Source of the DNA: Deltaproteobacteria bacterium
GTDB lineage: Bacteria; Desulfobacterota; Binatia; HRBIN30; CADEER01
NCBI GenBank assembly: GCA_029262455.1
Contig: JAJCZJ010000119.1
Coordinates: 1-64,000, forward strand
DNA length: 64,000 nucleotides
Direction of reading: 5' to 3'
Numbering within the stretch: position 1 is the stretch's first letter; each line of letters starts with the position of its first letter. The notes under the pieces are model-generated. The model ran no database searches. It was not told the origin of the DNA and saw only the letters and a list, made by a program, of their open reading frames with translations. This document shows positions 47,401 to 55,354 of this stretch, piece after piece. A program made the translations under genes and the position numbers.

Positions 47401-48893
47401 CCGACTTGCACCGCATCATCGGCCTCGCCATCGAAGAACTCTACACGGACCGTCTGGCCGAGCATTACGAAACCCTCGCCCACCACTTCAGTGAGGGACA
47501 CGATTGGCAACGCGCCCTGCATTATCACACGATGGCCGCCGAAAAGGCCGCCGAGAGCCACGCCAATCGCTCGGTCACCGAACACTGTCAGCGCGGCCTT
47601 GCCATCGCTGCTCAACTCGGCGAGGCGATCGCAGATCCCGCAATCTGCAACCTCGAGGAACGCAGCGGTCTGGCATTGTTCTACTTGAGTGAGTTCAGAG
47701 AATCCGGCCGCGCCTACGAACGCGCCGCTGCCCGCGCCAGCGATGCCCACGTGCGCGCTATACTGCTCGCGTCCTCTGGTCTCAGCTTCTTCTGGGCACA
47801 CGACTACGAAGATACCAGTCGCGTGTTGAGCTCAGCCAAACAACTCGCCGACGCATCCAACGACAAGGCCGCACTCAGTGTCGTCGGCTATCTGGCCAGC
47901 ACCTACGAAGGAATCATCAACGCCGACTTCGAGACCTACGAGCGCCACTGCAACCAGGCCCTGCTGCTACAGCAGGAAAGCGGCTCCGAGTTGGCCGAGG
48001 GTATCGGCTGCTTCGCCCGGTCCGAGCTCTACGAATGGACTGGACGCTACCAACAGGCTGTCGAAGTCGCCGACCGCGGTATCGCAATCGGCAAGAAGTT
48101 GAAGCTCTCACACATCATCATCTGGCCCATGTGGTTCGGCGCCAAGGCTCAGTGCTGCTTGGGCAACTACGGCGAGGCGCTGAGCCGACTACACGAAGCG
48201 TCAGACCTTTGCGCGCGGATCGGAGACCGCGCATGGCGAAGCCGGATGCTCAACACCCTCGGCTGGTGCTACGCCGAGATCGGCGCGCACGAGACCGCGG
48301 CCGGGTACAACACGCAAGCTGCGGCCCTGGCCCACGACATCGGAGACCTCGAGATCATCGCCAACTCGGAAATCAACATCGCGCTCAATCATCTCGCCGC
48401 CGGCCACCTCGATGAAGCCGAGGAACTGATCGCCCCGATGCGCGCGCATCTGGAAGGCCCGCCCGACGACCCCTGGATGTTCTGGCGCTTCGCGCTGCAC
48501 GTTCTCAACGCCGACGCCCGCATCGCTATTGCCCGCCGCGACCTCGACCAAGCGCTTCAACTCACAGAAAGACAAGTCAGCAGCGCAGCAACCCACCGCG
48601 CCCCCAAGATCGAAGCGCGCGCCGCGGCGCTCTGTGGACAGATCCTCCTCGATATGGATCGACGGCCGGAAGCGCTCGAAGCACTCTCCACAGCGGCCCA
48701 AGTAGCCGAACAGATCCAGTACCGTCGCGGCTTTTGCGAAACCCTCAAGTTGGCGTCAGAAGCCCACCGCAGAGACGGTAACGCACAAAGTGCAGACGAG
48801 GCTATCGCCCGAGCGAGACAACTGGCTGCGGCGTCAGCAGATTCGCTGAGCGACGAACAGCTACGCAGGCGGCTGCTCGCCGAAATCGGCTAA
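44499..48893 (+). CDS. Fused regulator: NtrC-type AAA+, Fis HTH, degenerate cyclase, P-loop ATPase, TPR; 1464 aa
   Basis: The domain order is unusual. An AAA+ domain of the sigma54-activator type (about residues 20-270) has Walker A GETGTGKG at 55-62, Walker B FLDEID near 125 and the R-finger segment FRADLYHRL. The sigma54 loop reads GAFTDA (about 104) instead of GAFTGA. A Fis-like helix-turn-helix (310-347) follows, then a Pro-rich linker. A class III cyclase-like fold (about 404-580) comes next, in which the metal-binding Asp is replaced (LSMEIV) and the second acid is lost (SDPSRITAVFG), so it should be inactive. A second P-loop ATPase of the AAA_16/STAND type follows, with VGDAGIGKS at about 626 and LIICIEDLHWIDE at about 749. 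About 500 residues of TPR-like helices end the protein. The start at 44499 is preferred over the frame opening at 44328. It is probably a signal-responsive DNA-binding protein. Confidence 0.88.
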   Translation: MNQREDQPGTPLGTSDPMHAVVGSAPAIVELREQLQRLSSFDSVRSPHVPTVLLCGETGTGKGLIARTLHDCGPRAAGPFIDVNCAAIPETMLEAELFGFEEGAFTDAKRAKPGLFEAAAEGSLFLDEIDSCSLTLQSKLLKVIEDKSCRRLGSLTSQSIDTKLIAASQRNLADLVSFGHFRADLYHRLAVVVLQLPTLAERIEDIPLLARHYLDRYADAHGLAPKALTADGELWLIEYGWPGNVRELSHLMERVTLLVTNHEVDSETFEKLRVPVTTRAPAVPFVPSAALPTAAASAPAVGGSPSDEASEIRDALRRAGGNVAAAARILGVGRNALRYRMRRHGIEKPTAQELAAATAGTTTIAEAPTSRIAPPKAPPPQQPKAPLDPEPPSEPTAALPQWEERTTTVLSMEIVTPNEADGVIRSDPWTIARRWQDRIIADRIRGFGGTILQSDPSRITAVFGVPKALEQSPQRAIRCGMTILRQLAEETERGRAVPQIRLAIHLGPLQFDANAADLAASVLATGDTLVLPQRLLAFTADREILVSASVARRIEKDFEIVDRPVRFAGSGENTEAYTVVGATKPKNALARSPELRFVGRQHEIDLIHDSFGRSRTGNGQLVFLVGDAGIGKSRLIQEFRQSLKNEDCAWVEGRCAAYGTSTAFLPIVNALRSYLEIEDRDDEAAAEAKIAERVDALGDDLQWTKPFLRQILSMKSDERATELDPGRRRSEIFRALQSIAIRESERRPLIICIEDLHWIDEASEEFLVFLAETLPASRALLLCSYRPGYQHPFGDRSYHQRLSLTALSIKDTASIAESALGVHELPAEVKELIAEKAEGNPFYIEEIAASLIEDGSIAKHNGKVQLMRRREEIDVPDTIQDVLIARIDRLADEPRLAIQIAAVIGREFALRLLERISETGDTVRGQINELRALELIYEKGMHPELAYMFKHALTHDVAYNSVHHRRRTDLHRIIGLAIEELYTDRLAEHYETLAHHFSEGHDWQRALHYHTMAAEKAAESHANRSVTEHCQRGLAIAAQLGEAIADPAICNLEERSGLALFYLSEFRESGRAYERAAARASDAHVRAILLASSGLSFFWAHDYEDTSRVLSSAKQLADASNDKAALSVVGYLASTYEGIINADFETYERHCNQALLLQQESGSELAEGIGCFARSELYEWTGRYQQAVEVADRGIAIGKKLKLSHIIIWPMWFGAKAQCCLGNYGEALSRLHEASDLCARIGDRAWRSRMLNTLGWCYAEIGAHETAAGYNTQAAALAHDIGDLEIIANSEINIALNHLAAGHLDEAEELIAPMRAHLEGPPDDPWMFWRFALHVLNADARIAIARRDLDQALQLTERQVSSAATHRAPKIEARAAALCGQILLDMDRRPEALEALSTAAQVAEQIQYRRGFCETLKLASEAHRRDGNAQSADEAIARARQLAAASADSLSDEQLRRRLLAEIG

Positions 48894-49041
48894 CCCACTG
48901 TGATAATCGGATACCCGCAACAGGTCGATCGTTCCAGGGCGCAACTGTTCAGACCAAGAATCACGAGGGCTTCGAGACCACCGTGGACGCCGCCGCCAAT
49001 CCGCGATAGTGCTCCCGGCAGGGCACGAATGGGAGACTCGG

Positions 49042-50094
49042 ATGGCGTCGTCGCTACAATCACTCATCGCATCAGGCACCAAGCTTTGGCTCGACTCGAT
49101 CGATCCTGATCTGGTCGCCAGCAATCGCAAACTCGGGGCTACCGGCGCCACGTCCAACCCGATCATCGTCTCGGACCTGATCAAGAGTGGTCGCTTCGAC
49201 GCGGACCTCGCGCGCTGCGTCGACGATGGGCTCGACGACGAGGCAATCGCCTGGGCGATGACCGATCAGCTGGTGCGCAACGCCCAAGAAGTCTTCGAAC
49301 CGGTCTGGCAAGAAACCAAAGGCAATGACGGTTACGTCAGCTTCGAGCTCGATCCGTTGCTCGAAGACCTCGAGCTCGGCCCGTCGCACGAGGAGCGCGT
49401 CGCGAAATACATCGAGCTGGGTAAAAAGTGGAGCGCCGGCCACACCAACCGAATGATCAAGGTTCCGGCTACGCCGGCCGGACTCGATGCGCTCGAAGAG
49501 CTATGCGCGGCCGGCGTGACACTCAACGTCACGCTGATTTTCACCGATCGGCAGTACCGCCTCGCCCGCGAAGCGGTGTGGCGCGGAGCCCAGCGGCGCG
49601 CATCCCTCGACTCGTTCAAGAGCGTCTATTCGATCTTCGTGTCGCGTGTCGACGTTTACACCGAGAAGACAGTTCCTGACCTGAGCCAGTCTGCCCAAGG
49701 CGAGGTTGGCCTCGTCGGGGTCAAGCGCATCTGGGCCGACAATCAAAAGTTCTGGGCCGAGAAGGGCTTGCCGTTGGAGCAGGAAATCATCTTCGCCAGC
49801 ACCGGTACCAAGAAGGCGAGTGATCCGGTGGACAAATACGTTGGCGCGCTGGCCGGCAGCGACATTCAAACGAATCCGCCGAAGACCAACGACGACATCG
49901 AGGCATTGGGCAAGAGCTACACGCGAGCGGTCGACCAACTACCCGCCGCCGTCGTTCTCGACGAAATCGACGCCAAGGTCGATCAAGCGCAGCTCGAAGA
50001 AGTCCTCATGCGCGAGGGCACCGCAAAATTCGCCGACCCGCACAAAGCCCTGATCGAACTCATCAAAGAGAAACGAAACACCCTCGCCGCCTGA
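49042..50094 (+). CDS. tal: Transaldolase
   Basis: A pentose phosphate enzyme that moves a dihydroxyacetone unit between sugar phosphates through a Schiff base. The opening [14 protein letters not shown] and [10 protein letters not shown] are typical of the long class of transaldolases. The Schiff-base lysine is in [16 protein letters not shown] near residue 140, and LNVTLIF and [11 protein letters not shown] follow. About 350 residues is normal for this class. The start at 49042 has GGGAG 6-7 bases upstream. Transketolase and the other pathway genes are not near. Confidence 0.92.
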   Translation: MASSLQSLIASGTKLWLDSIDPDLVASNRKLGATGATSNPIIVSDLIKSGRFDADLARCVDDGLDDEAIAWAMTDQLVRNAQEVFEPVWQETKGNDGYVSFELDPLLEDLELGPSHEERVAKYIELGKKWSAGHTNRMIKVPATPAGLDALEELCAAGVTLNVTLIFTDRQYRLAREAVWRGAQRRASLDSFKSVYSIFVSRVDVYTEKTVPDLSQSAQGEVGLVGVKRIWADNQKFWAEKGLPLEQEIIFASTGTKKASDPVDKYVGALAGSDIQTNPPKTNDDIEALGKSYTRAVDQLPAAVVLDEIDAKVDQAQLEEVLMREGTAKFADPHKALIELIKEKRNTLAA

Positions 50095-50101
50095 GGCGGC
50101 G
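50085..50101 (+). terminator. Small hairpin at the transaldolase stop
   Basis: A perfect 7-bp stem, CGCCGCC with GGCGGCG, has the transaldolase stop codon TGA as its three-base loop. Only 13 bases separate this gene from the convergent SGNH gene, so it may act as a bidirectional end signal. No T-tract follows. Confidence 0.35.
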
Positions 50102-50107
50102 GTGGTC

Positions 50108-51265
50108 CTACTTCAACAGCTCGCCTGCTCGTAGTCCCGCGGCAATGCATTGGGCGATTCCCTCGGATATCGTCGGGCTGTAGTGGACGCGATCGACGTA
50201 GTTTTCTTTTCTCTTGCGGCCCTGTCCGACGTGGGCGCACCAGTGGAAGTTTTCGCCCAATTCATTTCTTGACGCCATCGCCTTCACCAGGTTGTAGCTG
50301 TCGAACGGCTCCGGCACTGGCTGCCAAAAGAAGGCCGTGCGGATGCCGTAGACTCGTCCGATGGCGGCGATCGCTTCGACATTCGCCCGATACCGGCGAG
50401 CGACGAGCTTGGCGGGTTCGTTCACGATCCGGGTCCCATCTCGCACCAACCCCGCTCCCCATTGCTGGACGGTGCCGACATTCGTCGTCTTCTCGAACAG
50501 TTGAAACAGCGGTAGCAAGCGAAGGACTGCCCACGCCCCCGACGACAGCTCCTGTTCCGTCTTGACCGTCGTCGAGAACGTCGAGAACGGAGGCTCACGC
50601 GTAAAGTTGTTGTCGTTGAGCCCATCGAGGAAGATCGCCAGGTCCGGTCTGGGGCCGAACGTCGCCTGCTTGTCGAATTGGATTCGCTCCTGCGTCGAGT
50701 AGTAACCGCCACGCGCTACGTTGTAGACGTGGACTGGTCGGTCGCCGGCGCCGGCGAGTGCCGCTTGCAGCCTTGACGGGATCGTATCCTCGTCCGCAAC
50801 ACCGTATCCGAAGGCCGTCGAGCCGCCGAAGAAGAAAATGTTGTACGCCTTGCGGTCGGGCGGCCATACGGCTTGGTCCAATCCAAGCCGGTACCCAGGC
50901 GGAGATACGTTGACGAAACGTCCCGCCAACGGCGCTTCGCGAACCTGGGCCTGCACGTCGCGAACGAAGCCCATCGAGAACTCGTTCATCAAGTCCGTGC
51001 GCTCACTTTCGCTGAGATCGGGATAGGCCAAGGCCAACGCCTCGTGGCGATAGTCCGCGAACTCCTTACCCTCGGCAGAATCCTCGCCACCGACGAACGG
51101 CCATGCCAAGAGATTCGCCGCAGCAAAAAAAACGCAGGTGGCTGTGAAGATCGTCGAGATCGCGACAAAACCGGCAGCACCTCGCTGAAGCATCACCAGA
51201 AACGGCGACGGCACAGTAGCGCTTTGCTCTAGTCCCACCCCGCCATCGTTCGATTCCCTCGGCAT
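50108..51265 (-). CDS. Membrane-anchored SGNH hydrolase-like protein, 385 aa
   Basis: One membrane helix (about residues 32-55) precedes an SGNH fold. Block I is FFGGSTAFGYG, block II is NVARGGYYST, block III is FLDGLNDNN, and block V is DRVHYSP with the catalytic Asp-His pair. The catalytic part should be periplasmic. Similar proteins are O-acyltransfer or esterase enzymes on envelope glycans. It is the last gene of the nine-gene run, 7 bases after the MaoC gene. It is unlike the other SGNH gene at 34719, which carries TPR inserts. Confidence 0.75.
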   Translation of the reverse strand: MPRESNDGGVGLEQSATVPSPFLVMLQRGAAGFVAISTIFTATCVFFAAANLLAWPFVGGEDSAEGKEFADYRHEALALAYPDLSESERTDLMNEFSMGFVRDVQAQVREAPLAGRFVNVSPPGYRLGLDQAVWPPDRKAYNIFFFGGSTAFGYGVADEDTIPSRLQAALAGAGDRPVHVYNVARGGYYSTQERIQFDKQATFGPRPDLAIFLDGLNDNNFTREPPFSTFSTTVKTEQELSSGAWAVLRLLPLFQLFEKTTNVGTVQQWGAGLVRDGTRIVNEPAKLVARRYRANVEAIAAIGRVYGIRTAFFWQPVPEPFDSYNLVKAMASRNELGENFHWCAHVGQGRKRKENYVDRVHYSPTISEGIAQCIAAGLRAGELLK

Positions 51266-51272
51266 CCGAAAG

Positions 51273-51671
51273 CTAGAATGGAACGAAGACGGTACCGGTA
51301 CCCGTCACCATTCGATCTCCCGCCTCGGTTTCGAGCAACAAGTCGCACTCCAGCAACCTCCCGGCGTCTTGTTCCTCCACATCGGTCACAACGCCGTTGA
51401 CCAGGAGAGCGACATTCGGCTGCACAAAGGCCCGAAACGTCGCCGAGATGCGGCGAACTTCGGCTCCTGGCGCCGCGCCTTCGAGGAGGCGGGAGAACAT
51501 TGCCAGGCTCATGTTGCCCGGTGCAATCTGGCCGGGGAGTCCGTCTTTCTTACCGCCCTCTTCCGATAGAAAGCGCGGCGCGACTTGGTTCGCCGCGCGG
51601 ACGTAGTCACCAATCTGCTCCCGAGCGAGGGTCAACTTCAGCGGCGTGAGATCGTCTCCAAAATCCAACAT
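51273..51671 (-). CDS. MaoC-like hot-dog hydratase subunit
   Basis: A 132-residue single hot-dog protein. The segment LPGQIAPGNMSLAMFSRLLEG (about 45-65) occupies the place of the hydratase-2 motif. It resembles the ChsH1-type partner that completes a hydratase with a second hot-dog protein. The classic Asp-His dyad is not obvious here. It follows the other MaoC-type gene after 8 bases, so the two probably form a heteromeric enoyl-CoA hydratase. Confidence 0.72.
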   Translation of the reverse strand: MLDFGDDLTPLKLTLAREQIGDYVRAANQVAPRFLSEEGGKKDGLPGQIAPGNMSLAMFSRLLEGAAPGAEVRRISATFRAFVQPNVALLVNGVVTDVEEQDAGRLLECDLLLETEAGDRMVTGTGTVFVPF

Positions 51672-51679
51672 CGCGGCGC

Positions 51680-52120
51680 CTACCGAAACATCATCTTCTG
51701 GTCGATCACCGCGACCATTTCTTCACGCTGATTGAAAACCGACACCCGTAGAACCAAAAAAGTTAGATTCCCCGAACGCCCGGTCTTTTCGTAGATGTCA
51801 TGCAGGGTCCCAACACCGGTGAGAACATCACCGACTCGCACCCGCACTCCGATTTCGACATCTTTTCCGGCATCCATGCCGCGATACATCAAGTCCATGG
51901 GAATACCGTCCGGAACCCACTTCTTTCGATGCAAAGTGATCGCAAAAGTGGGATTGGCAACCAGGTCCGGTCCATCTTCGATATAGCAGGCAGCAGTTTC
52001 GCCACATGCGCGCGAGTACCGAATCAGCTGATCCGCGGTAACGGGTTTGGACTTGGAGCGTTCGAACTCCTGCCCGATCAGACTTCGATCCAACTCCAAC
52101 TCGTTGAGCGGACTAGGCAC
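51680..52120 (-). CDS. FAS1-like (MaoC N-terminal) hydratase subunit
   Basis: A 146-residue hot-dog protein of the FAS1-like dehydratase domain type, as in the N-terminal half of ChsH2 and in HadA. The N-terminus has SLIGQEFERSKSKPVTADQLIRYSRACGE, typical of this group. The core GVRVRVGDVLTGVGTLHDIYEKTGR is the conserved strand pair. The GTG start at 52120 has GAGGG 6 bases upstream and overlaps the PHP gene by 8 bases. It is likely the partner of the following MaoC gene. Confidence 0.78.
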   Translation of the reverse strand: MPSPLNELELDRSLIGQEFERSKSKPVTADQLIRYSRACGETAACYIEDGPDLVANPTFAITLHRKKWVPDGIPMDLMYRGMDAGKDVEIGVRVRVGDVLTGVGTLHDIYEKTGRSGNLTFLVLRVSVFNQREEMVAVIDQKMMFR

Positions 52121-52769
52121 GTGACGCCCTCACTCGTTCGCGAAAATCGACAGCGCGGTAGCTGCCCTCGCGCAACTCACTCACCAGGTCGTCGATGTCG
52201 CGAATCTCTGCGTCGAACTCAGTCGCGCAAATCCCGATCAACGAGACGAGATGCGCATCGCTACCGCCGAAGCCTTTGTACCCGTGCTGCTTCATCACCT
52301 CTTCGACGCGCTCATTCTCCCCGCGGCGGCTACCGCCATTCAACGCCTCGACCGTTCGAACTCCTTCGAGTGCTGGCTTGTCTTCGTAGTGCTCGCAAAG
52401 GCCAATGGTCGGGCGGCCCGGGTGACAAGGCGCTGCGATTCCGCCCATCCGTTCGACCTCGAGAATCACTTCCTGCGCATCCAAGCGAACATCGGAGAAA
52501 TCGAAGCGGCTCGCCATCTCATCCGTGACCCCGTAGAGCAATACGTGGCCGTAATTCGTCTCCACCTCGGCGCCGCGTAGGATAATCAACTCGTAGCGAT
52601 CTTCGAGGTCGCGGTAATCTACATCCGAACTCCACTGGCGGTGCTCCGTAAGGACGATTCCGTCGACCGGAACAACGTCCTTTTTCTTCGTCAGCCACTT
52701 CAAATAGCCCTCGATCGGGGCTCGGCTGTCATCCGAAGCGTCAGTATGGGCGTGCAGGTCGAGAATCAT
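52113..52769 (-). CDS. PHP-domain phosphoesterase
   Basis: A 218-residue metal-dependent phosphoesterase of the PHP family. The motifs are DLHAHTDASDDS (residues 3-14), VLTEHRQW, Glu in RGAEVETNYG, CHPGRP and FGGSDAH, the ligands of a multi-metal site. Related enzymes hydrolyse nucleotide or sugar phosphates. The start at 52769 gives the natural N-terminus, with no good ribosome site; an in-frame extension to 52844 looks non-coding. It overlaps the FAS1-like gene by 8 bases, although a phosphatase has no obvious role with hydratases. Confidence 0.82.
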   Translation of the reverse strand: MILDLHAHTDASDDSRAPIEGYLKWLTKKKDVVPVDGIVLTEHRQWSSDVDYRDLEDRYELIILRGAEVETNYGHVLLYGVTDEMASRFDFSDVRLDAQEVILEVERMGGIAAPCHPGRPTIGLCEHYEDKPALEGVRTVEALNGGSRRGENERVEEVMKQHGYKGFGGSDAHLVSLIGICATEFDAEIRDIDDLVSELREGSYRAVDFRERVRASRA

Positions 52770-52872
52770 CGGCAGGGATAAGATCGAAAACGTGCAACTA
52801 CGGAAGGCCTCGCGACCGCCAAACGGCGGTTCCCGGGCAACCAAGTCAGACTTCCCCCCAACCCCGGCGAAG

Positions 52873-53676
52873 TCAAGGCACCGCTCGACGCGCCCCAGTT
52901 ACCTCAATCTTGGAAATCGAACCGCGAATCATGCGCTCGAGGTGCGCGATTCCATAGCCCGGGCCTTCATCGACATACTCAAAGCTCGGAATATAGAAGA
53001 CCGGCGTCGGGCCTCGAAGCGCGGCATCGGCGAGATGCCAACGGCCGTCGTCAAAAATCTCGGTCCATGCGTGGCCATAGGCCCCCGCTCCGCTTTGCGA
53101 CGGCACACCGATCACAGTGCCGTGGACGACCTTTGACGGCAGACCGAACGAACGCGCCAGCGCAGCCAACAGAACCGCGTGCTCCGTACAATCACCAGAC
53201 CTGTGGCGTGCTACTTGCGAAGCGACGTCGTTGCCACGACCGAGGGACTTGTCAGTGATGTAGTCCGCGACAAAACCGGTCAACGCCTCGCGCGAAGGCC
53301 TGGCTCCGAGATCCTTGGCAGCCTGTCGAGCCACCGTCACAACCGGCTCTTCATCAAAGTCCACCAAAAATGAAGCAGCGCGATGGATCTGCGATGGAGC
53401 GACATCCCGCATCGGGTATCGACCGATCTCAACCTCGAGGCGATCCTCTCGAACGATGCCGACATCCCAACCTAGGATCGTGCTGGCGAGGTATGTAGGA
53501 TCCTGAGCATACAGCACCAATCGCAAGTGCGACGCGCCATGCAAAGAAACGTCGGCTTGCACCGAAAAGGGGAGTACGTGGAGGTAGAGACCGACTCCCT
53601 CCGTCGACCACGCAAGCGTCGCCGTCGCAACGGTGATCGCCAGAGCTGCAGCGACTCGTACGGCCCAAGACGGCAC
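52873..53676 (-). CDS. Transglutaminase-like protease-fold protein
   Basis: A membrane helix at the N-terminus (VAAALAITVATATLAW) leads into a periplasmic protein. The transglutaminase core is SGDCTEHAVLLAALARSFGLPSKVV, with the catalytic Cys, followed by YGHAWTEIF with the His and a final Asp in LADAAL. In bacteria such domains often act as proteases or peptide cross-linkers. I choose a GTG near 53676, 4 bases after the upstream lipoprotein stop; GTG at 53694 is possible. It is the immediate partner of the lipoprotein gene. Confidence 0.8.
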   Translation of the reverse strand: MPSWAVRVAAALAITVATATLAWSTEGVGLYLHVLPFSVQADVSLHGASHLRLVLYAQDPTYLASTILGWDVGIVREDRLEVEIGRYPMRDVAPSQIHRAASFLVDFDEEPVVTVARQAAKDLGARPSREALTGFVADYITDKSLGRGNDVASQVARHRSGDCTEHAVLLAALARSFGLPSKVVHGTVIGVPSQSGAGAYGHAWTEIFDDGRWHLADAALRGPTPVFYIPSFEYVDEGPGYGIAHLERMIRGSISKIEVTGARRAVP

Positions 53677-53680
53677 GGAA

Positions 53681-54886
53681 TCAGAACCTGCCACGCTGAA
53701 AAATCTGCACCATCTCGAACTCGAGCTGGCCGAACTTCGTTTGCCCAGCCACGGTCTCTCCCTGATCATCGACGATCGTTCTGACAAGCAAGGGTCCCAC
53801 CGAGACGTCCACATTGTAGTGCCCGTCGTCGCGTTTGCCCTTCATCTTCACGACACCGGTCGTCACCGCGGCAGGTGAGACCTCCGGTAACCAAGAGCCG
53901 AGCTCGATCGACGCGCCAGCTTCCCCCTTCTGGACCAACTGGCGCACAGCCTTTCCGTCACCGAGCATCGAGTGAATCCGCGAACCTGTGAATTCAGAGG
54001 CAAACTCTTTCTCCTGCAACATCCCGTAGACTTTCCAACCATTGTCACTCGGGTCGAGCGCGAGGTTGGCGGTCAACCCGCCATTCTCGGATTGGACATG
54101 CACCGCGTTGATCAGCATCCCCTCACGCGTCGAAAACTGCACGTCGACGATGTCACTCGCCATCAACGTTTGACCATCGACCGGCAACAACAAGTGGGAC
54201 GAGCGTTCGAGCCGAACGTCACCTTCGTCGTGTTCGTAAAAAGCCGTGCGCTCGACGCCCACCGGACGTTTGGAAAACAGCACCCGGACCACCGACTCGT
54301 AGAACGGTTTGCGTCGCGGCGTCGATGGATAGCGGAGGTTCCGGACGATTTCTTCGAACAAGCGGGCAAACGTCTTCCTGTAGCCGGTTTCGAGGTGCCG
54401 ACAATACACGGATCGATCGGCAACCGACGCGACGCGATGCTTCAAGTGCCCGTTACCGCCACCGACGGTGTAGATCCACTCGACCGAAAACATTGGCGCA
54501 CCGTCGATCGCGCCGGCCTCGACCTCGGACACCTGCGTCTTCTCGATCGCCCCGAGTTGGCTCGAGAACTCTTCGAAGGCGAGCTTCGAGTAGTCGATCA
54601 GCGCCGCCGCCAGGTCCAACTCGTCGGCGAAAAAGAAACACTCGACGGAGCGTGGCGTGCCAATGTCGATCACGACCGACGTGCCCGAACCATCTTCGAG
54701 AATCTCGATCGGGAGCGCCAACTTGCCAAGGATCCTCGTCGCGAAGTCCGCCTCGACACTCTCCAGAGGCCGCGACACCAGATCCCCGGTTTCAACCGCC
54801 AACTGATCTGCAAAACGCTGTGGCGCTGTTCGCGCACTACACCCGACCAAGAGGCCGAACGTCACCAATAGAACAATGCCCCTCAT
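53681..54886 (-). CDS. Lipoprotein of unknown function, paired with the transglutaminase gene
   Basis: A 401-residue protein with a lipoprotein signal, LLVGCS, whose Cys16 is the lipidation site. The rest is mixed alpha/beta with no known motif visible to me. It shares ATGA with the DUF35 gene upstream and lies a few bases from the transglutaminase-like gene downstream, so the three are co-translated. It is probably the substrate, inhibitor or anchor of the transglutaminase-like protein at the membrane, which is inference from adjacency. Confidence 0.65.
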   Translation of the reverse strand: MRGIVLLVTFGLLVGCSARTAPQRFADQLAVETGDLVSRPLESVEADFATRILGKLALPIEILEDGSGTSVVIDIGTPRSVECFFFADELDLAAALIDYSKLAFEEFSSQLGAIEKTQVSEVEAGAIDGAPMFSVEWIYTVGGGNGHLKHRVASVADRSVYCRHLETGYRKTFARLFEEIVRNLRYPSTPRRKPFYESVVRVLFSKRPVGVERTAFYEHDEGDVRLERSSHLLLPVDGQTLMASDIVDVQFSTREGMLINAVHVQSENGGLTANLALDPSDNGWKVYGMLQEKEFASEFTGSRIHSMLGDGKAVRQLVQKGEAGASIELGSWLPEVSPAAVTTGVVKMKGKRDDGHYNVDVSVGPLLVRTIVDDQGETVAGQTKFGQLEFEMVQIFQRGRF

Positions 54887-55329
54887 CCGCGACTCCTTCG
54901 TCTCCGCTTCGCTTTGACAGGCACAAAGTGGGGCAGGCTGACGCCGCCTCCGAAGTCGTTAAAGCGGACTACCACCGGCATCCCAATCTTCACGGAATCC
55001 GCCTTGCACTCGACAATGTTGGTCAACATCCGCACACCTTCGTCGAGTTCTACATAAGCGAGAACATACGGCACCATTTCGCGGAATCCCGATGACTGAT
55101 TCTGGTGCACCACGGTGAACGTGTAGACCCGGCCCTTGCCGGTGCAACGCTGCCATTGAACCTCGCTCGACAAGCAATCCGGGCATAGCGCACGCGGGTA
55201 GTGCCGCAACAGCCTACAATCGCCACATTGTTGGACGTACAATTCGCCGCGAGCACAAGCTTCCCAATAGCCACGCGACTCCTCGTCTATCCGTGGCAAC
55301 GGAATTTTCGGACCGGTCTGATCAGACAC
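54883..55329 (-). CDS. DUF35 zinc-ribbon/OB-fold protein
   Basis: A 148-residue acyl-CoA-associated protein. A zinc ribbon has CGDC and CPDC (about residues 36-54). An OB-fold follows with GKGRVYTFTVVHQ and PVVVRFNDF. Such proteins bind CoA and dock to thiolase-like subunits; in ChsH2 the same domain forms the aldolase with Ltp2. The start at 55329 is a GTG with GGGAGG 7 bases upstream. It follows the thiolase-like gene by 25 bases and overlaps the lipoprotein gene by ATGA. Confidence 0.88.
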   Translation of the reverse strand: MSDQTGPKIPLPRIDEESRGYWEACARGELYVQQCGDCRLLRHYPRALCPDCLSSEVQWQRCTGKGRVYTFTVVHQNQSSGFREMVPYVLAYVELDEGVRMLTNIVECKADSVKIGMPVVVRFNDFGGGVSLPHFVPVKAKRRRRSRG

Positions 55330-55354
55330 TTCCGCACCTCCCCATGTCCCGCAC

